A stretch of 64,000 nt of DNA from Gleimia hominis (GCF_032085515.1 NZ_JASXSX010000001.1:248001-312000); one strand, 5' to 3'; shown: positions 33,928-44,037, numbered from the stretch's first letter. Translations and numbers: made by a program. The notes: generated by a model from the sequence alone, not told the origin.

Positions 33928-35319
33928 ATGGTTGAAACACATTTTGATTCGGACGAAACCCCCACTGCGTCGCCGCAGCTGTCGAACAAAGAACTGTTCG
34001 ACGCCGCTAAAACTGTGATTCCCGGGGGTGTGGACTCCCCGGTTCGTGCCTACGGCAACGTGGGCGGTGTGCCGCGTTTCATTGAGTCCGCGGGGCAAGC
34101 CCTGGTCCGCGATGTGGAAGGGCAAATTTACGTAGACCTAGTTGGGTCGTGGGGGCCGGCTCTGCTGGGACACTGCCACCCAGAAGTAGTGGAGGCCGTG
34201 AAAAAAGCCGCCGAGGCAGGGTTGAGTTTTGGGGCGCCCACCGCCTCTGAAACCCGTTTGGCGCAGGCTGTGCAAGAGCGCGTTCCGTGCGCAGAAAAAC
34301 TCCGGTTTGTTTCCACCGGTACGGAAGCGACGATGACGGCTATCCGCTTGGCGCGCGGCGCCACGAACCGCGACCTACTCGTAAAATTCGCTGGCTGCTA
34401 CCACGGTCATTCAGATTCACTACTTGCCGAAGCGGGGTCCGGAGTGGCCACCGCAGGGCTGCCTGGTTCAGCTGGCGTCACCGAAGGCACTAGTAAAGAT
34501 ACAATCGTAATCCCCTACGGTGACACGGAGGCCCTGCGCGCGGTCTTTGAACAGCGCGGCAACGAAATAGCCGCGGTTATTACCGAAGCCGCGCCCGCGA
34601 ACATGGGGGTCATTACCCCACCTGAGGGTTTCAACCAGGCGATCCGCGAAATCACCTCCGAGCACGGGGCCCTCATGATTTTTGACGAGGTCCTAACTGG
34701 CTTCCGCGTCTCCCCCTCCGGATACTGGGGGTACGAAGCGCTGGGTGAGAAAGCGGCGACAAACCCCTCCTGCTCAATCGCGGCGTACACGCCGGACATC
34801 TTCACGTTCGGCAAAGTGATTGGCGGCGGAATGCCCCTGGCCGCCGTGGGTGGGCGCGCAGAATACATGGATTTACTCGCTCCCCTCGGACCCGTATACC
34901 AGGCCGGTACCCTGTCGGGCAACCCCCTGGCGACCGCGGCGGGGCTCGCCACGTTAGAGCTAGCCACCCCCCTCATGTACGAACGGATAAACTCCGTCTC
35001 TTCCGTGCTGCGTTCGAACCTCGCGCAAACACTGCAAGCCGAAGGGGTCCCATTCGCAATCAATAACGCAGGGAACCTATTCTCCCTGTTCTTAGGGGAA
35101 GCCCCCGCAGAGCACGGCGTGCATAACTACGAGCAAGCCAAAGCGCAGAACACGGACGCGTATCGCGCGTTCTTCCACGCCATGCTCGACGAGGGCATCT
35201 ACCTCCCACCCTCTCCGTTCGAAGCCTGGTTCGTGTCCAGTGCGCACACGGACGAGAACGTGGGGGCGATCCTAGACGCGTTCGGCCCGGCAGCTCGCGC
35301 CGCCGCGCAAGCACTATAA
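33928..35319 (+). CDS. hemL: Glutamate-1-semialdehyde 2,1-aminomutase
   Basis: This 463-residue PLP enzyme converts glutamate-1-semialdehyde to 5-aminolevulinate, the step after HemA. PLP-binding Lys296 is in TFGKVIGGGMPLAAVGG; GGVDSPVRAYG near the start, STGTEATMTAIRLARG and IFDEVLTGFRV are family signatures. It lies 5.6 kb from hemB, separated by the gluconate, BrnQ and methyltransferase genes, and has its own upstream region with a doubled GCGGCGCGTTTGCG element (33838-33871). It completes the heme pathway in the window. Confidence 0.94.
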   Translation: MVETHFDSDETPTASPQLSNKELFDAAKTVIPGGVDSPVRAYGNVGGVPRFIESAGQALVRDVEGQIYVDLVGSWGPALLGHCHPEVVEAVKKAAEAGLSFGAPTASETRLAQAVQERVPCAEKLRFVSTGTEATMTAIRLARGATNRDLLVKFAGCYHGHSDSLLAEAGSGVATAGLPGSAGVTEGTSKDTIVIPYGDTEALRAVFEQRGNEIAAVITEAAPANMGVITPPEGFNQAIREITSEHGALMIFDEVLTGFRVSPSGYWGYEALGEKAATNPSCSIAAYTPDIFTFGKVIGGGMPLAAVGGRAEYMDLLAPLGPVYQAGTLSGNPLATAAGLATLELATPLMYERINSVSSVLRSNLAQTLQAEGVPFAINNAGNLFSLFLGEAPAEHGVHNYEQAKAQNTDAYRAFFHAMLDEGIYLPPSPFEAWFVSSAHTDENVGAILDAFGPAARAAAQAL

Positions 35320-35398
35320 GCACTACCCGGGGGCCATAAGACCACGCGAATGCGGGTTTAGATTTATGCTGATTTAGGATTGATATTCGTATATCCTC

Positions 35399-35430
35399 CA
35401 ATTGTTTACAAGATCAATTGTTAACAAAAT
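35399..35430. repeat. Two 16-bp direct repeats upstream of pntA
   Basis: CAATTGTTTACAAGAT (35399-35414) is followed directly by CAATTGTTAACAAAAT (35415-35430), 23 bp before the pntA start. The 16-bp spacing and placement next to the RBS suggest a regulator binding site or an A/T-rich leader element. Confidence 0.55.
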
Positions 35431-35452
35431 GTGAAACTTCGAAGGAGACGTC

Positions 35453-37003
35453 GTGCGCATAGGTGTGCCCAATGAGGGGACGGAGCGTCGTTTAGTTGCG
35501 TCCACACCCAAATCGGTGGGGAACCTAATTAAGTTAGGTTACGAAGTGACGGTGGAATCCGGGGCTGGGGAGTGTTCCCACTACCCGGATTACCAGTTTG
35601 AGGACGCGGGCGCGCACATCGGTGATGCCCCCTCCGCATGGGGGGCAGACATCGTCCTCTCCGTTGGCACGCCCACCACCGAGCAGTTGGACCTCATGAA
35701 AGAAGGGGCCACGCTGGTCGCCCAACTTGCCCCCGCCCGAAATAGCGACCTGCTGGAAACCCTGGCGGAACGCAAGATCACTGCGCTGGCAATGGATACG
35801 GTGCCACGCATTTCGCGGGCCCAGTCGATGGACGTTCTGTCGTCCCAAGCGAACGTGGCGGGTTACCGGGCAGTTATCGAAGCCGCGAGCGTTTTCGGCC
35901 ACCTGTTCACCGGGCAGGTCACGGCAGCTGGGAAGATGCCCCCGGCACGGGTATACGTGATCGGTGCGGGCGTGGCTGGTCTGGCGGCAATCGGCACCGC
36001 TAACTCAATGGGCGCGCAGGTGTACGCCACTGACGTGCGCCCGGAAGTGGCGGAACAAGTCGAATCCATGGGCGCAACATTCGTGCCGATTCCCGTGGCG
36101 CAGCAAGAATCTACAGATGGGTATGCTAAAGAACTGTCCCAAGATGATTTGGATGCGGCGCAGAAACTGTACACGCAGCAGGCGGCGCAGGCAGACATTG
36201 TGATCACCACGGCGAACGTGCCGGGCCGCAAATCTCCCGTGCTGCTCACCCGCAGCGCAGTGGAGCAGATGAAACCCGGGAGCGTCATCGTCGATATGGC
36301 GGCGGCAAACGGGGGTAACTGCGAACTCACCGAAGCCGGAAGAGTTACCACCACGGAAGGCGGGGTGCTGGTCGTCGGCTACACGGACCTGCCCGCTCGC
36401 CTCCCCGCACAATCCTCCCAGTTGTATGGGCAGAACGTGCTGAACCTGTTGAAACTACTCACTCCCAATAAGGATGGGCAGCTGAACTTAGATTTGGATG
36501 ACGAGGTGGTGCGCGCCATTACCGTTACGCACGGCCAGGACATCCTGTGGCCACCGCCGCCCATCAAAGTGTCTGCGGCCCGCCCGGCTCCGGCTGCGAA
36601 ACCAGATCCGGCGGCAGAGGCAAAGCAGAAAGCTGAACAGTCCCGTAAGGCAGCTGCGAAGAAACGCCACCGGATTCTTGGCGGTGGCCTCGCTGCCCTG
36701 GTGCTGGCCGCGCTCGTGCTCGCCTCCCCCACCGCAGTTATTGGCCACTACATGGTGCTCGCACTCGCGGTGGTGGTTGGGTTCTACGTGATCACAAACG
36801 TCACGCACTCACTGCACACGCCCCTCATGTCTGTTACGAACGCGATCTCTGGGATCATCCTGGTGGGCGCTATTTTGCAAGTCGGCTCCGCAAACCTCCT
36901 GGTGTCTGCCCTGTCGGTAGTTGCCATCATGGTTGCGTCCATTAACATCTTCGGCGGATTCACGGTCACCCACCGGATGCTCGCCATGTTCAAGAAGGAT
37001 TAG
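35453..37003 (+). CDS. pntA: Proton-translocating NAD(P) transhydrogenase subunit alpha
   Basis: This 516-residue subunit has the NAD(H)-binding domain I (residues 1-380, with VIGAGVAGLAAIGTANSMGAQ at about 169-188 and RAQSMDVLSSQANVAGYRAV). A charged Ala/Lys linker (about 385-405) and four TM helices follow. Domain I and the membrane part are in one chain, as in E. coli PntA. With PntB it couples hydride transfer from NADH to NADP+ to proton entry, supplying NADPH. The start is GTG 35453 with RBS AAGGAGAC. pntB follows after 5 bp. Confidence 0.93.
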   Translation: MRIGVPNEGTERRLVASTPKSVGNLIKLGYEVTVESGAGECSHYPDYQFEDAGAHIGDAPSAWGADIVLSVGTPTTEQLDLMKEGATLVAQLAPARNSDLLETLAERKITALAMDTVPRISRAQSMDVLSSQANVAGYRAVIEAASVFGHLFTGQVTAAGKMPPARVYVIGAGVAGLAAIGTANSMGAQVYATDVRPEVAEQVESMGATFVPIPVAQQESTDGYAKELSQDDLDAAQKLYTQQAAQADIVITTANVPGRKSPVLLTRSAVEQMKPGSVIVDMAAANGGNCELTEAGRVTTTEGGVLVVGYTDLPARLPAQSSQLYGQNVLNLLKLLTPNKDGQLNLDLDDEVVRAITVTHGQDILWPPPPIKVSAARPAPAAKPDPAAEAKQKAEQSRKAAAKKRHRILGGGLAALVLAALVLASPTAVIGHYMVLALAVVVGFYVITNVTHSLHTPLMSVTNAISGIILVGAILQVGSANLLVSALSVVAIMVASINIFGGFTVTHRMLAMFKKD

Positions 37004-37008
37004 GCCCC

Positions 37009-38430
37009 ATGCTCGGAATTGGATTGAACTCGATTGTTGCACTGGCCTACATTGCGGCCGCACTACTATTTATTTACGCGCTAGCGGGCCTGTCTAACCA
37101 AGAGACCGCGCAAAAAGGTAACAACGCCGGCGTAATCGGAATGACCATCGCGGTGGCCGCCACAATCGCGCTGGCGCTAACCTCGCATCCAGACCGGGGC
37201 GTACTAGTTACCGCGATTTTGATTGCCGTCGCGATGGCGGCGGGCGCGGTAATCGGCATTATCCGCGCCAAACGGGTTGAGATGACGGGGATGCCCGAAC
37301 TCATCGCGCTGCTGCACTCATTCGTTGGCCTTGCCGCAGTGCTCGTTGGGTACAACTCTTATTTGGCGCCAGACCGGGCGTCCGCTGCCCTGGGTGGCTT
37401 CCACCTAGGGGAAGTGTTCCTGGGGGTCTTTATTGGTGCCGTCACGTTCACCGGCTCTATCATCGCGTACCTGAAACTATCTGGGAAGATGAAGGGCGCG
37501 CCCCTGACTCTGCCGGGGCGGAACTTGCTGAACCTCGCGGCGATCATCATCTCGGTCGTGCTGATGGTGTTCTTTGTGCGCCAAGACGGCGTAACCGGTT
37601 TGGGAATCACCCTGCTGGTAGTTATGACGATAATCGCGCTTGCGCTCGGCTTGCACCTAGTGGCAGCTATCGGCGGTGGGGACATGCCGGTGGTTGTGTC
37701 GATGCTGAACTCGTACTCCGGGTGGGCTGCCGCGGCCGCCGGGTTCATGCTGGGCAATGACCTGCTGATCATCACGGGGGCCCTGGTTGGTTCCTCGGGT
37801 GCGTACCTGTCTTACATCATGTGTAAAGCAATGAACCGCTCGTTCGTGTCCGTCATTTTAGGTGGGTTTGGTTCCGATGGCGCAGTCGCATCCAAAGATG
37901 AGGAACAGGGTGAATACCGCGAGATCACAGCGAGTGAAACCGCGCAACTACTGAAGGACGCCTCGAAGGTCATGATCACCCCCGGTTACGGCATGGCGGT
38001 GGCGCAGGCACAGTACCCCGTTGCAGATCTGACGAAGCGTTTGCGCGCATCCGGGGTGGACGTGGAGTTTGGGATCCACCCGGTAGCTGGGCGCCTGCCT
38101 GGACATATGAACGTGCTTTTGGCGGAAGCGAAAGTACCGTACGACATCGTTAAAGAAATGGATGAGGTTAACGACGACTTCGGTGACGTCGACGTCGTAC
38201 TCGTGATCGGCGCAAACGACACGGTTAACCCCGCTGCGGAAGAACCGGGCTCCCCAATTGCGGGAATGCCGGTGCTGCGCGTGTGGGAGGCCGCGAACGT
38301 GGTCGTATTTAAACGCTCCATGGCTACCGGTTACGCCGGCGTGCAGAACCCACTGTTCTTTAAAGACAACACCCAGATGCTGTTCGGCGACGCAAAGGCT
38401 TCGGTGGAGGCAATAATTTCCGCACTGTAG
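37009..38430 (+). CDS. pntB: Proton-translocating NAD(P) transhydrogenase subunit beta
   Basis: This 473-residue subunit has about nine TM helices (1-290) and the NADP(H)-binding domain III at the end. Motifs are ITPGYGMAVAQAQ, HPVAGRLPGHMNVLLAEA (NADP phosphate loop), VLVIGANDTVNPAA and VFKRSMATGYAGVQNPLFF. It is co-transcribed with pntA (5-bp gap). Confidence 0.95.
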   Translation: MLGIGLNSIVALAYIAAALLFIYALAGLSNQETAQKGNNAGVIGMTIAVAATIALALTSHPDRGVLVTAILIAVAMAAGAVIGIIRAKRVEMTGMPELIALLHSFVGLAAVLVGYNSYLAPDRASAALGGFHLGEVFLGVFIGAVTFTGSIIAYLKLSGKMKGAPLTLPGRNLLNLAAIIISVVLMVFFVRQDGVTGLGITLLVVMTIIALALGLHLVAAIGGGDMPVVVSMLNSYSGWAAAAAGFMLGNDLLIITGALVGSSGAYLSYIMCKAMNRSFVSVILGGFGSDGAVASKDEEQGEYREITASETAQLLKDASKVMITPGYGMAVAQAQYPVADLTKRLRASGVDVEFGIHPVAGRLPGHMNVLLAEAKVPYDIVKEMDEVNDDFGDVDVVLVIGANDTVNPAAEEPGSPIAGMPVLRVWEAANVVVFKRSMATGYAGVQNPLFFKDNTQMLFGDAKASVEAIISAL

Positions 38431-38634
38431 CCAGCGCGTTCACTCCACTCGCTAGATGGTGACCAGCGCCGGATTATGGGGGCATAATATTCCGCAACTC
38501 ACACGGTTATATCATTTCGCTGGACGTTTTCTTCTCACTTAGTAAGACTTCTTTCTGAGGGCAATATCGCTTTGGTAGAGTCCACAGTTACACAACGACC
38601 TATCCCCAACAGTTGTGCGAATGAAGGAAGAATT

Positions 38635-40266
38635 ATGACCCTGAAGAAGATAGCAGCAGTGGCTGCTACGGCCGCTCTGGCCCTCACAACCGCGGCATGC
38701 GGGTCCGGTGACAGCAGCGGATCTGGCGACTCGGGAGCAACCGGTGGTTCCAACTACGTGACCTTGAACGGGACGGAACCGCAGAGCTTACTGATCCCCT
38801 CCGCAACTAACGAAGTGGGTGGCGGACGAATTATCGACATGGTGTTCGCAGGCTTGGTCTACTACGACCAAAAAGGCGAGTCACACAACGAGATTGCTGA
38901 GTCAATTGACGCGAACGACGACTCCACAAAGTTCGACATTAAGCTCAAGAAGGGCCTGAAGTTCTCCGACGACACGGAAGTGAAGGCCGACAACTTCATT
39001 AAAGCTTGGAATGACGCAGGTAAGCTGTCGAATGCACGCCTATCTGGCGCATTCATGGAACCGATCAAAGGGTACTCCGACAAAGAGGATTCCGAACTGA
39101 CCGGGTTGAAGAAGGTGGACAATTACCACTTCACCGTGGAACTAAACCAACCGACTGCCGACTTCCCACTGCGCTTAGGCTACTCCGCGTTCGCTCCCCT
39201 ACCTGATTCCGCGTTCGACAACGACGGCAAGGTAACGGACGAGTTCGGGGAGAATCCCGTTGGGTACGGACCCTACAAAATGAAAGAAGAGGGCGCTTGG
39301 GAGCACAACGTGCAAGCCACCCTGGTGCCGAACCCGAACTATGAGGGCGACCGGAAACCTCAAAACGATGGGCTCGTGTACAAGTTCTACACAAAAATGA
39401 ACGCAGCGTACGCGGACGTGCTGGCCGATAACTTAGACGTGTTAGACGAAGTGGACGAATCCGCATTCTCCACCTACGAACAGGACGTGGCAGGCCGATT
39501 CTTCAACGAACCAGTGGCCCGGTCAGACAGCTTCGCAATCCCCTACATTGAGCACTTCCAAAACGATGAGGAAGGCCAGTTGCGGCGGCAAGCAATCTCC
39601 ATGGCGATTGACCGCGACGAAATTACGACGAAAGTGTTCCACAAGACCCGCACGCCCGCCAAAGACTTCTCCGCACCCGTTATTAACGGTTACACGGACA
39701 AGTTGAAGGGCAATGAGGTCTTGGAGTTCAACCCCGAAAAGGCGAAAGAACTGTGGCAGAAGGCCGATGAGATCTCGAAGTTCTCCGGAACCCTTGAGAT
39801 CGCCTACAATGCCGACGGCGGCCACCAAGGCTGGGTAGACGCGGTGTCCAACTCGATTAAGAACACGTTGGGCATCAACGCGCAAGGCAAGTCTTACCCA
39901 GATTTCAAGTCGCTGCGCACCGAGATCACGGACCGCACCATTAAGACCGCGTTCCGCACCGGGTGGCAGGCAGACTACCCAGCTTTGTCCAACTTCCTCA
40001 CGCCTATTTTCAAAACTAACGGCAGTGCGAACGACGTGGACTACTCCAACCCGGATTTCGACAAGCTGTTGAACGAAGGTGACTCTTCCACTTCTGTTGA
40101 CGAGGCGAACGAGCACTACCAGAAGGCGCAGGAGATCTTGATGCAGGACCTACCTGTTATTCCCACGTGGTATCAGAACACGGTGGGCGCGTGGTCGAAC
40201 AACGTCGACAACGTGGAGTTCAACTGGCAGGGCGTGCCGGAAGCTTACAAGATCGTGAAGAAATAG
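38635..40266 (+). CDS. Oligopeptide/dipeptide ABC transporter substrate-binding lipoprotein
   Basis: This 543-residue protein of the SBP_bac_5 (family 5) type has a lipoprotein signal, MTLKKIAAVA to LTTAAC, with lipidated Cys22 followed by a Gly/Ser spacer. The start ATG 38635 was chosen for the RBS GAAGGAAG and the clean signal peptide; the frame extends 21 codons up. Family stretches are NEVGGGRIIDMVFAGLVYYD, GENPVGYGPYKM and TAFRTGWQADYPALSNFL. It would bind peptides outside the membrane for the permeases encoded downstream. The ligand class is inferred from family and context. Confidence 0.9.
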   Translation: MTLKKIAAVAATAALALTTAACGSGDSSGSGDSGATGGSNYVTLNGTEPQSLLIPSATNEVGGGRIIDMVFAGLVYYDQKGESHNEIAESIDANDDSTKFDIKLKKGLKFSDDTEVKADNFIKAWNDAGKLSNARLSGAFMEPIKGYSDKEDSELTGLKKVDNYHFTVELNQPTADFPLRLGYSAFAPLPDSAFDNDGKVTDEFGENPVGYGPYKMKEEGAWEHNVQATLVPNPNYEGDRKPQNDGLVYKFYTKMNAAYADVLADNLDVLDEVDESAFSTYEQDVAGRFFNEPVARSDSFAIPYIEHFQNDEEGQLRRQAISMAIDRDEITTKVFHKTRTPAKDFSAPVINGYTDKLKGNEVLEFNPEKAKELWQKADEISKFSGTLEIAYNADGGHQGWVDAVSNSIKNTLGINAQGKSYPDFKSLRTEITDRTIKTAFRTGWQADYPALSNFLTPIFKTNGSANDVDYSNPDFDKLLNEGDSSTSVDEANEHYQKAQEILMQDLPVIPTWYQNTVGAWSNNVDNVEFNWQGVPEAYKIVKK

Positions 40267-40290
40267 CGGTTCTGTACCGTCTTTAAACAC

Positions 40291-40331
40291 TGGGGGCGGC
40301 CAACTTGGCTCTTGTGAGCGGGCCGCCCCCA
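40291..40331 (+). terminator. Intercistronic hairpin between binding protein and permease
   Basis: An 11-bp GC stem TGGGGGCGGCC/GGCCGCCCCCA (40291-40301, 40321-40331) is followed by a T-rich stretch (40341-40362). It probably attenuates read-through or protects the upstream RNA, giving more binding protein than permease. Confidence 0.65.
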
Positions 40332-40373
40332 CGTGTACACATTTTTGTTTTCTATTTATTTAAAGGAAGTTCG

Positions 40374-41300
40374 ATGCTGCGATATGTCGGCCGGCGCCTG
40401 CTGCAGATGATTCCTGTGTTCTTGGGCGCGACTTTCCTGATTTTCGCCATGGTGTATTTGATGCCTGGTGATCCGGTGGTTGCGCTCGGTGGGGACCGGG
40501 GGATGACCCCAGAAATGCGTGCAGAGATAGCGTCTAAGTTCAACCTGGATAAACCGTTCCTCGTGCGCTACCTGCTTTATTTGAAAGGCGTGGTGACGTT
40601 CGATTTCGGCACCACGTTTTCGGGCCGTTCCGTTAATGAAGTGATGGCGGGCGCGTTTCCCGTGACCGTGAAACTTGCGGTTATGGCCCTTATTTTTGAG
40701 GCTGTGCTCGGCATCGGGTTCGGCCTGATAGCTGGTTTGCGGCGCGGGGGCTTGTTTGATTCCACCGTCTTGGTGGTGTCGTTGTTCGTGATTTCTGTGC
40801 CCACGTTCGTAATCGGTTTCGTACTCCAGTTCGTGGTGGGGGTGCAGTGGAAGCTGCTACCCGCCACCGTTGGGCCAGATACGTCTTTTTACCGACTTTT
40901 AATGCCCGCGATCGTTTTGGGGGCGGTATCTTTTGCATATGTCTTGAGGCTCACGCGCCAGTCCGTGTCCGAGAACCTGTCGGCGGATTACGTGCGGACC
41001 GCACGGGCTAAAGGCATGAGCCGAGCTGCGGTTATGAACCGCCATATTTTACGTAACTCCCTGATTCCCGTGGTCACGTTCCTAGGTGGTGACCTGGGGG
41101 CGTTAATGGGAGGGGCGATTGTTACCGAAGGTATTTTCGCTATCAACGGTGTGGGTGGCACCATGTACCAGGCGATTGTGCGTGGGGAAGCCGCCACCGT
41201 GGTTTCGTTCACCACTGTGCTGGTGGTGGTTTACATTATTGCGAACCTCCTGGTTGACCTGTTGTACGCAGCCTTGGATCCACGGATCCGGTACTCCTAA
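40374..41300 (+). CDS. Peptide ABC transporter permease, DppB/OppB type
   Basis: This 308-residue protein has six TM helices, with the start ATG 40374 set by RBS AAAGGAAG. The N-terminus LRYVGRRLLQMIPVFLGATF and YLMPGDPV are typical of OppB/DppB permeases, as is the EAA loop around DYVRTARAKGMSRAAVMNRH that docks the ATPase. It forms the pore with the following OppC-like subunit. Confidence 0.92.
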   Translation: MLRYVGRRLLQMIPVFLGATFLIFAMVYLMPGDPVVALGGDRGMTPEMRAEIASKFNLDKPFLVRYLLYLKGVVTFDFGTTFSGRSVNEVMAGAFPVTVKLAVMALIFEAVLGIGFGLIAGLRRGGLFDSTVLVVSLFVISVPTFVIGFVLQFVVGVQWKLLPATVGPDTSFYRLLMPAIVLGAVSFAYVLRLTRQSVSENLSADYVRTARAKGMSRAAVMNRHILRNSLIPVVTFLGGDLGALMGGAIVTEGIFAINGVGGTMYQAIVRGEAATVVSFTTVLVVVYIIANLLVDLLYAALDPRIRYS

Positions 41301-41317
41301 GGAAGGGGATTTGAACA

Positions 41318-42271
41318 ATGGCTGATTTCAAAACTGTTTTGCCGGGCCAGGAACACTACGTTAGCGATATTGACGAGACCGGCCTGGGGGCTGTGGACGC
41401 GGTTAGGGACGAGTCTGCACCATCGTCCATGTGGGGTGAGGCGTGGAAGTATTTGCGCCGCCGCCCCGTGTTCTGGGTGTCCGCAGCGATTATTGCGCTC
41501 GCGGTTGTAGTCAGTGCGTTCCCCAGTTTGTTCACGGGAACGGATCCGGCGCACTGTGAGCTCGCGAAGTCTTTAGCGACCCCGGAGTCTGGCCACTGGT
41601 TTGGTTTCGACCGGCAGGGCTGCGACGTGTATTCACGCACGATGTATGGTGCGCGCGCCTCCGTTACCGTGGGGGTACTAGCCACCGCGATCGCCGTGAT
41701 CGTCGGCGTACTTTTCGGCGCGGTCGCCGGCTGGTTCGGTGGGGTCGTAGACACGATTCTGTCGCGTATCACCGACATTTTCTTCGCGATCCCATTTGTT
41801 CTGGCTGCGATCGTGGTGATGCAAATGTTCAAAGGCTCCCGCACGGTAGTGACCGTGGCCGTGGTGCTGGGAGCATTCGGGTGGACGCAGATCGCTCGGA
41901 TTACCCGCGGGGCCGTTATGAGCATTAAGCAAAACGAGTACATAACCTCTGCGAAAGCACTGGGCAGACCCGGGTTCTCCACCCTCGTCGCACACGTCCT
42001 GCCCAACGCGGCGGCACCCATAATCGTGTACGCAACGGTTGCGCTTGGCACGTTCATTGTGGCCGAAGCAACCCTTTCCTTCCTCGGGATTGGACTGCCA
42101 CCCGACGTGGTGTCTTGGGGGCATGACATAGACGCAGCCCAAGCTTCCCTGCGGACTCGTCCGATGGTGCTGTTCTACCCTGCGGGCGCATTGGCACTCA
42201 CCGTTTTGAGTTTCATCATGATGGGCGACGTGGTGCGCGACGCTCTAGATCCGAAGGCGCGAAAGAAATGA
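41318..42271 (+). CDS. Peptide ABC transporter permease, DppC/OppC type
   Basis: This 317-residue protein has an N-terminal cytosolic extension of about 50 residues and six TM helices. HWFGFDRQGCDVYSRTMYGAR is the usual OppC extracytoplasmic segment (GTDxxGRDxxSR in most members), and the EAA loop is EYITSAKALGRPGFSTLVAH. It starts 17 bp after the DppB-like gene with RBS AAGGAAGGGG and overlaps the ATPase gene by 4 bp. Confidence 0.92.
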   Translation: MADFKTVLPGQEHYVSDIDETGLGAVDAVRDESAPSSMWGEAWKYLRRRPVFWVSAAIIALAVVVSAFPSLFTGTDPAHCELAKSLATPESGHWFGFDRQGCDVYSRTMYGARASVTVGVLATAIAVIVGVLFGAVAGWFGGVVDTILSRITDIFFAIPFVLAAIVVMQMFKGSRTVVTVAVVLGAFGWTQIARITRGAVMSIKQNEYITSAKALGRPGFSTLVAHVLPNAAAPIIVYATVALGTFIVAEATLSFLGIGLPPDVVSWGHDIDAAQASLRTRPMVLFYPAGALALTVLSFIMMGDVVRDALDPKARKK

Positions 42272-43938
42272 AAGAACTGTTAAAAATAACGGATTTGGAA
42301 GTAGCTTTCCAATCTTCCACCGGCATGGTGCCAGCGGTCCGGAAGGCAAACCTCACGGTGTACCCCGGGCAGACAGTAGCGATCGTGGGTGAATCCGGTT
42401 CGGGTAAATCCACACTCGCCAGCTCCATTAACGGCCTCCTCCCCGGCACCGGGCAAGTAACGGGCGGATCCATCCGGTTCGATGGGCGCGAACTCGTTGG
42501 GCTTTCAGAGAAGGACCTGATTGAGCTGCGGGGCAGTCAGATCGGCATGGTACCTCAAGATCCCATGTCGAACCTGAACCCCGTGTGGCGAATCGGAACG
42601 CAAGTTAAAGAAACACTCACCGCAAACAACATTACAAAAGGTAGTGCCGCCCACGAGCGCGTTGCCGAACTGTTGGAACAAGCGGGGCTGCCAGATGCGA
42701 AAAGGCGGGCGAAACAGTACCCACACGAGTTTTCCGGCGGGATGCGCCAGCGGGCCCTGATCGCAATTGGCCTGGCGGCGCGGCCGAAACTGCTGATTGC
42801 GGACGAGCCCACATCCGCGCTGGACGTGACCGTGCAGCACCAGATTCTGGACCACTTGGAGCACTTGACGCACGAGCTTGGCACCGCGGTGTTGTTCATT
42901 ACCCACGACTTGGGGTTGGCGGCAGAACGCGCTTCCCACCTGGTGGTGATGCACCGCGGCCGCGTCGTTGAATCGGGCCCGGCCCTACAGATTCTGCAGC
43001 AACCGCAGCATCCGTACACGCAGCGTTTAGTTGCCGCTGCCCCCTCCTTGGCATCGCAGCGGATCCAAGCGGCACTCAAGCAAGGGGAGACCTCAGACGA
43101 ATTATTAAATAAAAGCGTAGAAGGTTACGACTACACGCGCGAAATAATTCGCGTTGAAAAACTCGTTAAAGACTTTGATGTGCGCGGCCAAAAGGGGGCG
43201 GCATCCAAACTGCGGGCAGTTGACAACGTGTCGTTTACCGTACGGCAAGGTACTACGCTCGCGCTAGTGGGTGAATCTGGGTCAGGTAAATCCACGGTGG
43301 CGAACATTATTTTGAACCTCCTCAACCCCACGTCTGGGAAAGTGTTCTACAAGGGCACGGACCTATCGACGGTGGGAGAAACGGAACTGTTAAAAATGCG
43401 TTCCAAAATGCAGGTGGTGTTCCAAAACCCCTACGGTTCACTGGACCCCACATTCTCCGTTTACCGCTGCATAGAAGAGCCTTTGCGGGTGCATAAGCGC
43501 GGGAATAAGAAAGCGCGGCAAGAACGCGTAGCTGAACTGTTGGATGCTGTTCAGCTTCCCCGGTCTGCGATGCGTCGCTACCCCGGGGAACTGTCGGGTG
43601 GGCAACGCCAACGCGTCGCAATCGCCCGGGCACTCGCCTTAGGCCCCGAGGTGATTGTGTTGGACGAAGCCGTGTCGGCCCTGGATGTGCTGGTGCAAGA
43701 GCAGATTCTGCAGCTGCTGTCGCGTCTGCAGACCGAACGGTTGCTGACGTACCTGTTCATCACCCACGACCTCGCGGTGGTGCGGCAAATGGCCGATGAC
43801 GTGGTGGTGATGCAGCACGGCAGGGTCGTTGAGGCAAATAAGACTGATGAGCTGTTCAAAAACCCGCAGCGCGACTACACCGCTAACCTCATTAATGCGA
43901 TTCCAGGTGGGTCAATCCGCCTGTGGGAGGGCAACTAA
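42268..43938 (+). CDS. Peptide ABC transporter ATPase, OppD-OppF fusion
   Basis: This 556-residue ORF has two ATP-binding domains in one chain. Domain 1 has Walker A GESGSGKST (41-49), signature FSGGMRQRALIAIGLA and Walker B LLIADEPTSALD. Domain 2 has Walker A at 335-343, signature LSGGQRQRVAIARALA and VIVLDEAVSALD; here Glu-Ala replaces Glu-Pro. The short OppD/OppF C-terminal region (HPYTQRLVAAAPS and DYTANLINAIPGG) follows each domain. OppD-OppF fusions are common in actinobacteria. It is the last gene of the four-gene transporter operon. Confidence 0.93.
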   Translation: MKELLKITDLEVAFQSSTGMVPAVRKANLTVYPGQTVAIVGESGSGKSTLASSINGLLPGTGQVTGGSIRFDGRELVGLSEKDLIELRGSQIGMVPQDPMSNLNPVWRIGTQVKETLTANNITKGSAAHERVAELLEQAGLPDAKRRAKQYPHEFSGGMRQRALIAIGLAARPKLLIADEPTSALDVTVQHQILDHLEHLTHELGTAVLFITHDLGLAAERASHLVVMHRGRVVESGPALQILQQPQHPYTQRLVAAAPSLASQRIQAALKQGETSDELLNKSVEGYDYTREIIRVEKLVKDFDVRGQKGAASKLRAVDNVSFTVRQGTTLALVGESGSGKSTVANIILNLLNPTSGKVFYKGTDLSTVGETELLKMRSKMQVVFQNPYGSLDPTFSVYRCIEEPLRVHKRGNKKARQERVAELLDAVQLPRSAMRRYPGELSGGQRQRVAIARALALGPEVIVLDEAVSALDVLVQEQILQLLSRLQTERLLTYLFITHDLAVVRQMADDVVVMQHGRVVEANKTDELFKNPQRDYTANLINAIPGGSIRLWEGN

Positions 43939-44037
43939 TCGGGGCCGTGCTGAGCCCAGGTTCTCGGTGGTTTCTACCGCAGGCTTACGGTGGTTTTACC
44001 CGCGCCGGTAACACTAGCCTCTGTCGCACGCCTCCCC

